DNA from: JAKPUX01 sp035353815
GTDB taxonomy: Bacteria; Zhuqueibacterota; Zhuqueibacteria; Residuimicrobiales; Residuimicrobiaceae
Reading direction: 5' to 3'
Assembly: GCA_035353815.1 (NCBI GenBank)
Contig: DAOQAG010000006.1
Location: 58,634-122,633 of the forward strand
Length of the DNA stretch: 64,000 nt
Part shown: positions 50,337-58,000 of the stretch, piece by piece
Numbering within the stretch: position 1 is the stretch's first letter
How the letters are laid out: each line of letters starts with the position of its first letter
Position numbers and translations under genes: made by a program
The notes under the pieces: generated by a model
Told to the model about the DNA's origin: nothing
What the model saw: the letters and a program-made list of their open reading frames with translations, nothing else
Database searches by the model: none

Positions 50337-51960
50337 TACCGTAGCTTTTATCGAGGAAGCGATACCGCTCTTCGATTTGCGAGCGGATCGCGCTGCATCT
50401 TACATCGATGACCATCACCGCGGGATGGGGATCTCCGGCGCCGACTCCCGGCCACTCCGCCAGGCCGCTGCCGTTGGGATTCCCCGTCTTGATGAAATTG
50501 GCAAAATAGCCCAACATGGCGGCGGAGACCTGATAATCCTCCGGCGTCCACGCAAAATCGGTGATCAGCGGCAGATTGCCCATGCAGTACTCGATCTCGC
50601 AGGCATGCGGCGCCCCGATCGCCGCTGGCATCTGCGGAGCGCTCTCCTCCTTTCTGGAGGTGCCACCGGCCAGGCCGGGGGTGAGATTCTTGTCGGCCAG
50701 AGGCGGACGCAGCTTGCTGTAGAGGTAGCGGTAGACCGGCTGGCTGCTGTGCTGGCGGTGCAGATCGAGCCATTTCCAGGTGCTGTAGGCGATGAAACGG
50801 TCGGAAGCGAGGGCCGTGGCCGAGAGCTCGATCTCCTTCTCGGAACCGTGCGGATAGAGCCGCGCAGCTTCCTCCCAGGTTTGGGGATAGGCCTCTTTGA
50901 GTTTGCCAAGGTAATTCGCTTCCGTGTAAGCTCCCTGGGTGAAGGCATAGCCCGGGATCTCCGCCGAATTCCAGCCCGCCAGCAGCGGCACCTGGGCCTG
51001 CGCGCCTTCTTTGAACAGTTCAGGGAGGGATTTGGGGAGGAAATACCCATCCAGCACCGCGGGAAATCCAAAGCGCCTGGATTTCAGATAGGCATCAAAG
51101 ATCGCTTTGGTGCTCAAGGCGCGCATCTCGGCGATCGATTTGAAACCTGCTTGTTGCGCGAATTCCAGCCCCTGTTTCTCGGCTTCCGCCAGCAGCACCG
51201 GCGCCAGAGTAGGATGGATGGCAGCGCCGCTCTCGCCGATGGCGCCGGCGATGAGGTTCCGGGAGAGGGGGGAGGCCATCTGGGCGCTGACCGAGATCGA
51301 ACCGGCAGACTCCCCGGCGATGGTCACCCGCGCCGGATCACCGCCGAAGGCCTTGATATTGCGCTGCACCCATCGCAGCGCGGCGTTCTGGTCGAGCAGT
51401 CCATAATTGCCCGAGGCCTTCCAGGAGGATTCACTGCTGAGTTCGGGATGAGCATAAAAGCCAAAGATGTTGAGGCGGTAATTGATCGTCAAGGTGACGA
51501 TGCCCTGCTGCGCCATGGCCGCACCGTCATAGCGCCGCTCAGAGCCATCCCCGGCGACAAAGCCGCCGCCGTAGAAATAGACGAGCACAGGCAGGAGTTT
51601 TTTGCCCTTTTGGGCGGGCGCCCAGACGTTCAGATAGAGGCAGTCCTCGCTGAGGCTATCCGCGCGGAACTTCATGTCACCCCAGATGGCGGTCTGCATC
51701 GGGCTCGGGCCGAATTTCTGCGCTGCGCGCACTCCCTGCCATTTCAGCGCGGGTTGCGGGGCCTTCCAGCGCAGCGGGCCGACCGGAGGCTGGGCATAGG
51801 GTATGCCGAGAAAGATATGCAGCCCGGCTTTGGCGTCTGCCAGGCCGGCGATTTTGCCGGTTTCAATGCGGACCTGCGGCGGGGCTGCTTTTTTGGCCCT
51901 GGCTCCAGATGGCAGGGCTGCGGCGAGAAGGGAGAGGAGAACAAACCATCGTATACGCAT
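50329..51960 (-). CDS. Secreted carboxylesterase type B
   Basis: 543 residues with signal peptide MRIRWFVLLSLLAAALPSGA. Type B signatures are LHIFLGIPYAQPPVGPLRW, SEDCLYLNVWAP, the oxyanion loop FYGGGFVAGDG and the nucleophile elbow VTIAGESAGSISVS (Ser near 214). Length matches the family (about 530). The C-terminal part contains the His region in GGTSRKEESAPQMPAAIGAPH. The family cleaves carboxylic esters, broad specificity. No sorting domain is present, so it is likely periplasmic. It is co-transcribed with the zinc dehydrogenase. Confidence 0.92.
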   Translation of the reverse strand: MRIRWFVLLSLLAAALPSGARAKKAAPPQVRIETGKIAGLADAKAGLHIFLGIPYAQPPVGPLRWKAPQPALKWQGVRAAQKFGPSPMQTAIWGDMKFRADSLSEDCLYLNVWAPAQKGKKLLPVLVYFYGGGFVAGDGSERRYDGAAMAQQGIVTLTINYRLNIFGFYAHPELSSESSWKASGNYGLLDQNAALRWVQRNIKAFGGDPARVTIAGESAGSISVSAQMASPLSRNLIAGAIGESGAAIHPTLAPVLLAEAEKQGLEFAQQAGFKSIAEMRALSTKAIFDAYLKSRRFGFPAVLDGYFLPKSLPELFKEGAQAQVPLLAGWNSAEIPGYAFTQGAYTEANYLGKLKEAYPQTWEEAARLYPHGSEKEIELSATALASDRFIAYSTWKWLDLHRQHSSQPVYRYLYSKLRPPLADKNLTPGLAGGTSRKEESAPQMPAAIGAPHACEIEYCMGNLPLITDFAWTPEDYQVSAAMLGYFANFIKTGNPNGSGLAEWPGVGAGDPHPAVMVIDVRCSAIRSQIEERYRFLDKSYGND

Positions 51961-52108
51961 GGTAACTCCGGTGTTAGGGATGAGGGAAGAGTGATCTATG
52001 TTACTAAATTGCCCTCATTTTCGCAAGGAAAAAGGGTGAATAAAACCGGACGCAGTTAACGTTATACAACTACCCGGCTCGCGGGGTGGAATGCCTGGTG
52101 CTGCTCGA

Positions 52109-52333
52109 TCTCGCTGCGCTGTCGCTGCCAATGAAGTGCAGGTATCGGGCCTGCTTGCCGGCCCGGAATCGCCTGGCGTTGCACGTTCTCGCTGCGCTGT
52201 CGCTGCCGCTGANNNNNNNNNNNNNNNNNNNNNNNNNNNNNNNNNNNNNNNNNNNNNNNNNNNNNNNNNNNNNNNNNNNNNNNNNNNNNNNNNNNNNNNN
52301 NNNNNNNNNNNNTCTCGCTGCGCTGTCGCTGCC
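52109..52333. repeat. Tandem repeat, about 78-bp unit, interrupted by the assembly gap
   Basis: The 20-mer core CTCGCTGCGCTGTCGCTGCC recurs at 52110-52129, 52188-52207 and 52314-52333, on both sides of the N run. The first two are 78 bp apart. This space (51961-52404) holds no gene that I can see. Confidence 0.85.
52213..52312. other. Assembly gap of 100 N
   Basis: Exactly 100 N, the conventional size for a gap of unknown length. Because it lies inside a tandem repeat, it probably reflects a collapsed array rather than missing genes. Confidence 0.97.
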
Positions 52334-52404
52334 GCTGAGTGGCAGGTCTCCGGCCAATCCGCCGGGGGCCGCAGCGGCGCAAGTCAGGAATAGAGGAGAA
52401 TGCT

Positions 52405-53259
52405 ATGAAAGAGATGGAGCACGAGGAGGAGTTCATCCGGAGGCTCTTCAAATTGCGCGAACCGCCCGCATCCGCGTTGCCCGACAAGGGGGAGGTGGAG
52501 AGTTTCGCCGGCGAACTGCTCGCCATTTTGTTTCCGCATTTTGCCAAAAAGGCCCTGTATGCCCGGGAGGATCTGGAGGTCGAATACGAATTGCTCAAAC
52601 GCAACTTGTATCACATTCTCAGACCTCTGGAAGGCGGGCTGCCGGACCACTCGCGCAAGCATGTGGATCGTTTCTTTGCGGCGATCCCGGAACTGCACGA
52701 TCTGCTGCTGCTCGATGCCCGGGCTATTACCGAAGGGGATCCGGCGGCGACCAATGTCGATGAGGTAATCCTCACCTATCCGGGATTTTTTGCCATCGCC
52801 ATTTATCGCATTGCCCACGAATTCTGGCAGGCAGAGGTGCCTTTTTTCCCGCGCGTGCTGACCGAATATGCCCATCGCCTCACCGGGATCGATATCCACC
52901 CCGGCGCCACCATCGGCGGTTCGTTCTGCATCGACCACGGCACCGGGATCGTTATCGGCGAAACCACCTCCATCGGCGAGAACGTCAAGATCTATCAGGG
53001 GGTGACCCTCGGCGCGCTCAGCGTCCGCAAGGATATGGCCCATCGCAAACGCCACCCGACCATCGAAGACCGCTGCGTCATCTATTCCGGAGCGACCATT
53101 CTCGGGGGCGAAACGACCATCGGCCATGACAGCATCATCGGAGGCAATGTCTGGGTCACCACACCGGTGCCGCCCTTCTCGGTGGTCTATCACACCAGCG
53201 AGGTGCGTGTGCGCGCCCTCGATGATTCGGGTTTTGGAGAAATCAATTTTGTCATTTAG
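52405..53259 (+). CDS. cysE: Serine O-acetyltransferase
   Basis: 284 residues from ATG 52405, behind GAGGAG. After an N-terminal helical domain comes the left-handed beta-helix of hexapeptide repeats: GIDIHPGATIGGSFCIDHGT, GIVIGETTSIGENVKIYQGV and GGETTIGHDSIIGGNVWVT. These carry the catalytic His-Asp and the acetyl-CoA site of SAT enzymes. Length is close to plant and cyanobacterial SAT, longer than the short EpsC type. It makes O-acetylserine for the cysteine synthase encoded 30 bp downstream. Inhibition by cysteine is known for the family but cannot be judged here. Confidence 0.93.
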   Translation: MKEMEHEEEFIRRLFKLREPPASALPDKGEVESFAGELLAILFPHFAKKALYAREDLEVEYELLKRNLYHILRPLEGGLPDHSRKHVDRFFAAIPELHDLLLLDARAITEGDPAATNVDEVILTYPGFFAIAIYRIAHEFWQAEVPFFPRVLTEYAHRLTGIDIHPGATIGGSFCIDHGTGIVIGETTSIGENVKIYQGVTLGALSVRKDMAHRKRHPTIEDRCVIYSGATILGGETTIGHDSIIGGNVWVTTPVPPFSVVYHTSEVRVRALDDSGFGEINFVI

Positions 53260-53289
53260 TCCGACCAACTATTCAGTGGAGCAGATTTC

Positions 53290-54204
53290 ATGAAAGCAAT
53301 GAACATATTGGCAACGATCGGGCGCACCCCCCATCTGCGCCTGGCGCGGCTCTTCGGGGAAGAAAAAGAGGTCTGGATCAAACTGGAGAGAGCGAATCCC
53401 GGCGGCAGTATCAAGGACCGCATTGCCCTGGCGATGATCGAGGATGCCGAGTCCCACGGCCTGCTCACCGCACGGAGCGTCATTGTCGAACCCACCTCTG
53501 GAAATACCGGGATCGGCCTGGCGATGGTGGCTGCCGTCAAGGGCTATCCTCTGATCCTGGTCATGCCGGAATCGATGTCGGTCGAGCGGCGGCGGATCAT
53601 GGCCGCTTTCGGCGCGCGCCTGGAACTTACACCGCGCGAGCAAGGCATGCGAGGGGCTATCGAGAAGGCCCGCGCCATGGCGGCCGCCGACCCCCATATC
53701 TGGATTCCCATGCAATTCGACAACCAGGCCAATGTCGAGATTCATCTCAAAACCACGGCGCGGGAAATTCTTGAGGACTTTTCCGAAGGCCTGGACTATC
53801 TCATCACCGGCGTCGGTACCGGCGGCCACATTACCGGCGTTGCCCGCCTCCTTAAAAAGCACTTTCCGCAGCTGCAGGTGCTGGCTGTTGAGCCCGAACT
53901 TTCGCCGGTGCTGAGCGGCGGACAACCCGGCCCGCATCCCTTGCAAGGCATCGGCGCCGGCTTCGTCCCCGCTATCCTCGACCGCACCCTGCTCGACGGC
54001 ATCGTCAAGGTGGGCAAGGAGGAGGCCTTTCGCTACGCTGCCCTGGCTGCCCGGCAGGAGGGACTCTTCGCCGGCATCTCCACCGGAGCGTCGTTGGCCG
54101 CAGTGGCCCAAAAATTGCCCGAGATGGCAGCCGGGAGCCGTGTCCTCACCTTTTGCTACGATAGCGGCGAACGCTACCTCTCCGTCGATGGCCTTTTCGA
54201 GTAG
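53290..54204 (+). CDS. cysK: Cysteine synthase (O-acetylserine sulfhydrylase)
   Basis: 304 residues. PLP Lys42 lies in ANPGGSIKDRIALAMIEDA; VEPTSGNTGIGLAMVAAVKG is the substrate-binding loop, and TGVGTGGHITGVARLLK the phosphate-binding glycine loop. It is a type II fold enzyme converting O-acetylserine and sulfide to cysteine. It follows cysE, forming a two-gene cysteine operon. Since the window also holds sulfur reductase and sulfur-transport genes, sulfide is likely plentiful in this organism. Selenide could enter the same enzyme (inference). Confidence 0.94.
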   Translation: MKAMNILATIGRTPHLRLARLFGEEKEVWIKLERANPGGSIKDRIALAMIEDAESHGLLTARSVIVEPTSGNTGIGLAMVAAVKGYPLILVMPESMSVERRRIMAAFGARLELTPREQGMRGAIEKARAMAAADPHIWIPMQFDNQANVEIHLKTTAREILEDFSEGLDYLITGVGTGGHITGVARLLKKHFPQLQVLAVEPELSPVLSGGQPGPHPLQGIGAGFVPAILDRTLLDGIVKVGKEEAFRYAALAARQEGLFAGISTGASLAAVAQKLPEMAAGSRVLTFCYDSGERYLSVDGLFE

Positions 54205-54341
54205 GGCATCCGCCGGGACGCCGGCGAGGAATGGCGGGATGTGCTGGCGGCTGCCGCGGCAATAAAAAGGGCTTGTTTTATTGCCCGCTTCTAAGTAAAC
54301 TTGAGGCATTGCAAAAGCAGTGGAACACAGCGGAGCATATC

Positions 54342-55592
54342 ATGAAGCAGACAGCCGCCCCCATCCACCCGGCCAACCCGCGCATCGACTCCATCGACGT
54401 GCTGCGCGGCCTCACCATCGCGCTGATGATCTTTGTGATCGCCGTGGGCGCCGGCAATTATTCGGACTTGCCCCAGCAGGCCTCATGGTTCGGCAGCCTC
54501 CCGGTTTCCACATGGAATCACGCGGACATGGGCTGGGAGCACTTTGCCAATGCTAAAAGCGCCGCCGGCCTCTCCCCGGAGGAGATCGCAGCCCTGCCCG
54601 AGGCGCGGCTGAAAAATATCGGCCTGACCGCCACCGATCTGGTCGCGCCGTTCTTTGTCTTTGTGGTCGGACTGGTCATTCCCCTCAGCAAAGGTCGCCG
54701 TGGCGGCGCGTGGTGGCATCACGTCCTGCGCCGCACCGGGCTGCTCATTCTCGCCGGCGTCCTCTATATCAGCCTCATCCTCGGCTTGTCGTGGTGGTGG
54801 GGCATTCTCCAGGCTATCGGCGTCGCCTACCTCATGGGCGCGATAACCCTTAAGCTCAGGCCGGCCCTGCGCTGGGTGGCTCTTTTCGCCGTGCTCGGCC
54901 TGCACCTGCTGCTCTCCCAGTATGCCGGCTGGTGGCTGCAGTTTGGCCACACCGCGGCGCCCTTCTGGACCATCGGCACCCCCACCGGAGATTGGGCGCG
55001 GCCGCTGACGGTTCACTGCCTGCCCTGGGTCTCGATGTCCTATGGCGCGATAACCATGGCCGGCGTTTTGCTGGGCGAGGCGATCGCCACCGGCGAGCAG
55101 CGGCGTATCATCCGGCGGAGCCTTCTCCTCGCCCTGGTGTTCGGCGGACTGGGCCTTGCCCTGCATCAGCTCGGATTCCTGAGCGGGAACCTGAAACTTT
55201 GCTTCAACAAACCCGATGTCTCGGCCAGTTATGCCCTGTTCACTTCCGGGCTGGCCTCCCTGCTCTTTCTGGTTCTTTATGTTGTCGTCGACCTCCGCGG
55301 CTATAAAAAATGGGCCTGGCCGTTCATCGAGTTCGGCCGCAATGCCCTGCTGGCCTATTTCCTGCAGATCATCATGCGCCTGGGATTCCGGGCACTGCAG
55401 ATCGAGCCTTTTTTTGCGGGAGCACCGAACGGCACCACCCGCACCTGGGCGGGCCTGCTTGGCGCACCGTTGCAGGGTTTGCTCCTCGACAAGTCGGGAT
55501 ATCATGGCATGTTCTGGGGTCTGCTCTGGACGCTGTGCCTCTGGCTCATCGTGCGCTGGTGCAACAAGCACCATTTCTACTGGAAATTCTGA
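54342..55592 (+). CDS. Second NagX/DUF5009-like membrane acyltransferase
   Basis: 416 residues from ATG 54342 with about ten membrane helices. It begins DSIDVLRGLTIALMIFVIAV (LDxxRG-like motif) and has LTATDLVAPFFVFVVGLVIP, plus a late region GYKKWAWPFIEFGRNALLAY typical of HGSNAT/NagX proteins. It is a paralogue of the minus-strand protein at 45753-46868 but longer, with a larger loop after helix 1 (residues 45-95). Probable role: acetyl transfer to amino sugars at the membrane. The open frame upstream of this ATG (from 54231) lacks a ribosome site. Confidence 0.85.
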   Translation: MKQTAAPIHPANPRIDSIDVLRGLTIALMIFVIAVGAGNYSDLPQQASWFGSLPVSTWNHADMGWEHFANAKSAAGLSPEEIAALPEARLKNIGLTATDLVAPFFVFVVGLVIPLSKGRRGGAWWHHVLRRTGLLILAGVLYISLILGLSWWWGILQAIGVAYLMGAITLKLRPALRWVALFAVLGLHLLLSQYAGWWLQFGHTAAPFWTIGTPTGDWARPLTVHCLPWVSMSYGAITMAGVLLGEAIATGEQRRIIRRSLLLALVFGGLGLALHQLGFLSGNLKLCFNKPDVSASYALFTSGLASLLFLVLYVVVDLRGYKKWAWPFIEFGRNALLAYFLQIIMRLGFRALQIEPFFAGAPNGTTRTWAGLLGAPLQGLLLDKSGYHGMFWGLLWTLCLWLIVRWCNKHHFYWKF

Positions 55593-55626
55593 ACGCATAA
55601 CGCATCATCTTAAAGAGAAAAACTTT

Positions 55627-56241
55627 TTGTCGCAATCGGCTCAAGGACATCTGGCCCCTGCAGACGCGGCGATCATTGCAGTCTTCGGTGCCTTGTGGGG
55701 ATTGATGGAGATCACCCTCGGTACGGCTTTGAAGGGCACACGCTTGCCCTTCTCCGGAGCGATTCTCGCCTGCATCGCTGCGGTGATCGCCTTGACCGGC
55801 CGCGCCTTTGTGCAGCGCCGCGGGGCCATGCTCATGATGGGAGGAGTGGCCGCGCTGCTCAAGATATTTTCGGTCGGGACGGTCATCGCCGGCCCCTTTT
55901 TCGCCATCCTCATCGAAGCACTGCTCGCCGAAGCGATGGTCGCTCTGCTGGGCTTGACCCGCCCGGGCTGCATCCTCGCCGGGATGGCCATGGTCACCTA
56001 TACGGTCCTGCATCCGCTCATCACCCAGGGACTTTTCTTCGGCGGCCGCATCTATGAGGTCTATTGGGCGATGGCCCGCCAGGTGGGCCAGTGGCTCCAT
56101 CTCGAGATCGCGCATCTGGCGCTTTTCATCGGCCTCTATCTGGGGATCCACGCCATCGCCGGCGGAGCCGCGGGCTGGTTCGCCAGCCGGCTCGGCCGGG
56201 TCGCGGTCGCCGAGCTGGAAAAACTGGAACGTTCTGCATGA
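55627..56241 (+). CDS. ECF-transporter S-component-like membrane protein
   Basis: About 204 residues with five or six membrane helices. The start is uncertain: TTG 55627 has only a weak AAAGAG site. The segments VFGALWGLMEITLGTALKGT, LPFSGAILACIAAVIALTGR, LLKIFSVGTVIAGPFFAILI and EALLAEAMVALLG resemble a group of substrate-binding S proteins of energy-coupling-factor transporters. The substrate is not known. The next gene overlaps it by four bases and looks like a T component; a THEP1-type NTPase and mobA follow. This context suggests a molybdenum- or cofactor-related vitamin or metal substrate. Confidence 0.65.
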   Translation: MSQSAQGHLAPADAAIIAVFGALWGLMEITLGTALKGTRLPFSGAILACIAAVIALTGRAFVQRRGAMLMMGGVAALLKIFSVGTVIAGPFFAILIEALLAEAMVALLGLTRPGCILAGMAMVTYTVLHPLITQGLFFGGRIYEVYWAMARQVGQWLHLEIAHLALFIGLYLGIHAIAGGAAGWFASRLGRVAVAELEKLERSA

Positions 56242-56804
56242 AGCGTGCCCTCCTTTTTCTGGCTGCCGGCATCACCGCCGCCCTCACCCTCGGCGTGAGC
56301 AACCAGATCTGGCTATTCCCCGTGGCTGTGGCCGCCGTGGCCATGATCGACCGCCGCGCTTTTCGCATTTTTCAGCGCTGGAAACTTTGGCTCTTTTTCG
56401 TTCTCATCGTCGCCATCCCGGTTTTGCTGGTCGGAAACAAGGACGCCATCTGGCTGGGCTTGCCCTACAACTCGCGGATGCTTCGCCTTAACCTCCTCAT
56501 GGTCGAGCGCAGCATCCTGCTGATGCTCACCATCAAATCCTTTACCAACCGCCTCTCTCCCGAGCGACTGTCGAATGGTCTGAAGCGGCTGCACCTCCAT
56601 CAATTTGACGAGGTCTTCCGCCTCGCGCAGGGCATGCTCCCTGAACTGCACAAGACCGTATCCGCTGAACTGAACGGGATCGAATGGCGCAGGGCCCTCC
56701 GTCGACCGGACGGCTTGACGGCCGGATTGGGCCGGCTGGTGGCCCGGCTGGTCTTCACCGCCCGCCGTAGCGGGCCGGCCGCTTCGACCCGGGAGGGCGC
56801 ATGA
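56238..56804 (+). CDS. Membrane protein resembling an ECF T component (CbiQ-like), short
   Basis: 188 residues. The first 80 residues hold three or four membrane helices; then comes a cytoplasmic-like segment ERSILLMLTIKSFTNRLSPE and RLSNGLKRLHLHQFDEVFRL, which resembles the coupling helices of EcfT/CbiQ. It is shorter than the usual T component (about 250). The C-terminal 50 residues are arginine-rich. No ECF ATPase (A component) follows; instead a P-loop NTPase does. The assignment rests on its neighbour and the coupling-helix pattern, so I am only moderately sure. Confidence 0.55.
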   Translation: MKRALLFLAAGITAALTLGVSNQIWLFPVAVAAVAMIDRRAFRIFQRWKLWLFFVLIVAIPVLLVGNKDAIWLGLPYNSRMLRLNLLMVERSILLMLTIKSFTNRLSPERLSNGLKRLHLHQFDEVFRLAQGMLPELHKTVSAELNGIEWRRALRRPDGLTAGLGRLVARLVFTARRSGPAASTREGA

Positions 56805-57265
56805 GGGCTTTGGCCCTTGTCGTCGGCCGCCCCGACAGCGGTAAAACCGCCTGGCTCGATGCGGTCGTGCAGCGGGCCCGCAGCCGCGGCTTGCAGGCGG
56901 AAGGACTCCTCAGCCGCGGCATCCGGAACAACGGGCGCAAGAGCGGTTTCTTCCTCGAGGATGTCGCCAGCGGCGAACGCCGCCTCCTGGCCCAGGAAAG
57001 GCCGGACAGCGAGCGGACCCTCTTCTACGGCCGCTTTTATTTTGCTCCGGCCACCTTTGCCTGGGGCAATGCGGTGCTGCAGGCCTGCGCCGGCACCGGG
57101 ACGGTGGTGATCGACGAATGCGGACCCCTGGAGTTGAGCGGCGCCGGCCTCTGGCCCGGTATCCGATTCCTGCTGCGCCACCACGTCGGGCCGATCCTCA
57201 TCGCCGTTCGGCCGGGACTTCAGACCGAGGTGCGGCAAAAAATCCTCTCTCTCAGCGATTTCTAG
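56801..57265 (+). CDS. P-loop NTPase, THEP1/DUF2478-like
   Basis: 154 residues; it overlaps the preceding gene by four bases. Walker A is GRPDSGKT (residues 9-16), and a Walker B-like TVVIDECGPLEL near 103 has the DE pair. The arrangement matches the THEP1/DUF2478 nucleotide phosphatases, of which some members lie in molybdenum-transport operons. It is not an ABC ATPase, since no LSGGQ motif is present. It could be the energy or GTP-binding partner of the membrane proteins upstream, or a MobB-like helper of MobA. mobA begins four bases after its stop. Confidence 0.75.
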   Translation: MRALALVVGRPDSGKTAWLDAVVQRARSRGLQAEGLLSRGIRNNGRKSGFFLEDVASGERRLLAQERPDSERTLFYGRFYFAPATFAWGNAVLQACAGTGTVVIDECGPLELSGAGLWPGIRFLLRHHVGPILIAVRPGLQTEVRQKILSLSDF

Positions 57266-57268
57266 AAC

Positions 57269-57910
57269 ATGGACGATACTATCACCGGAATCATCCTGGC
57301 CGGCGGCAAAAGCTCGCGTTTCGGGCAGGACAAGGCCTTGCTTCCGATTGGAAACCGGACCGCCATCGCCATCACTGCAGAGCTGATGTGCACCCTTTTC
57401 CCCCGGGTGTTGATCAGCAGCCGGAATGAATCCGACTATGCTTTTCTGCACCTGCCGGTTATCCCGGATTTCTACCGCGAAGCGGGCCCGCTCGCCGGTC
57501 TTCATGCCGCCCTGACCCACTCCACAACAGCGCAGATCCTGCTGATCTCCTGCGATCTGCCCCTGATGAATCGCACGATGATCGAGCGTCTCCTCGCCAG
57601 CCCTGCTGAGCACCGTATCGTGGTGGCCCGGGCTGGCGGCCATCTCCAGTTCTTCCCAGGACGATACGACCGTGGGCTTCTGCCCCTCCTGCAGAGGATG
57701 CTCGACCGGCACGCTGCATCTCCTGCAAAAAGCCGGGACCTCTCCCTGCACGCACTGCTGCAGCAGACGGACGGCCTCGTACTCGATGCGGAGCAGCTGC
57801 CCTTCTTCCGGAAAGAACTCTATTACAACATCAACACCCCGGCGGAGTACGACCGGATCCTCCGGCTAGCCGCCGCACTGCAGCTGGAAAATGGCGGAGA
57901 AGTGCTCTGA
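57269..57910 (+). CDS. mobA: Molybdenum cofactor guanylyltransferase
   Basis: 213 residues. The nucleotide-binding loop is GIILAGGKSSRFGQDKALLP; further motifs are PVIPDFYREAGPLAGLHAAL and LISCDLPLMNRTMIERLL (metal-binding Asp), and INTPAEYDR near the C-terminus. It adds GMP to molybdopterin to make the MGD cofactor needed by the molybdopterin oxidoreductase encoded 90 bp downstream and by the fdhA-like protein at 9 kb. The context is therefore self-consistent. Confidence 0.92.
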   Translation: MDDTITGIILAGGKSSRFGQDKALLPIGNRTAIAITAELMCTLFPRVLISSRNESDYAFLHLPVIPDFYREAGPLAGLHAALTHSTTAQILLISCDLPLMNRTMIERLLASPAEHRIVVARAGGHLQFFPGRYDRGLLPLLQRMLDRHAASPAKSRDLSLHALLQQTDGLVLDAEQLPFFRKELYYNINTPAEYDRILRLAAALQLENGGEVL

Positions 57911-58000
57911 TCCAGGACATTTCGCTTGTAATTTCTGGCGGGAATGGTTATGTTTGATAGTCTGAGACACACCGCAGCGCATGACGGGTATGGAGTAAAA

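Noticed and set aside
52070..52604. Frames running through the N gap
   Set aside because: They contain unknown residues and repeat-derived peptide only; the real gene starts at 52405.
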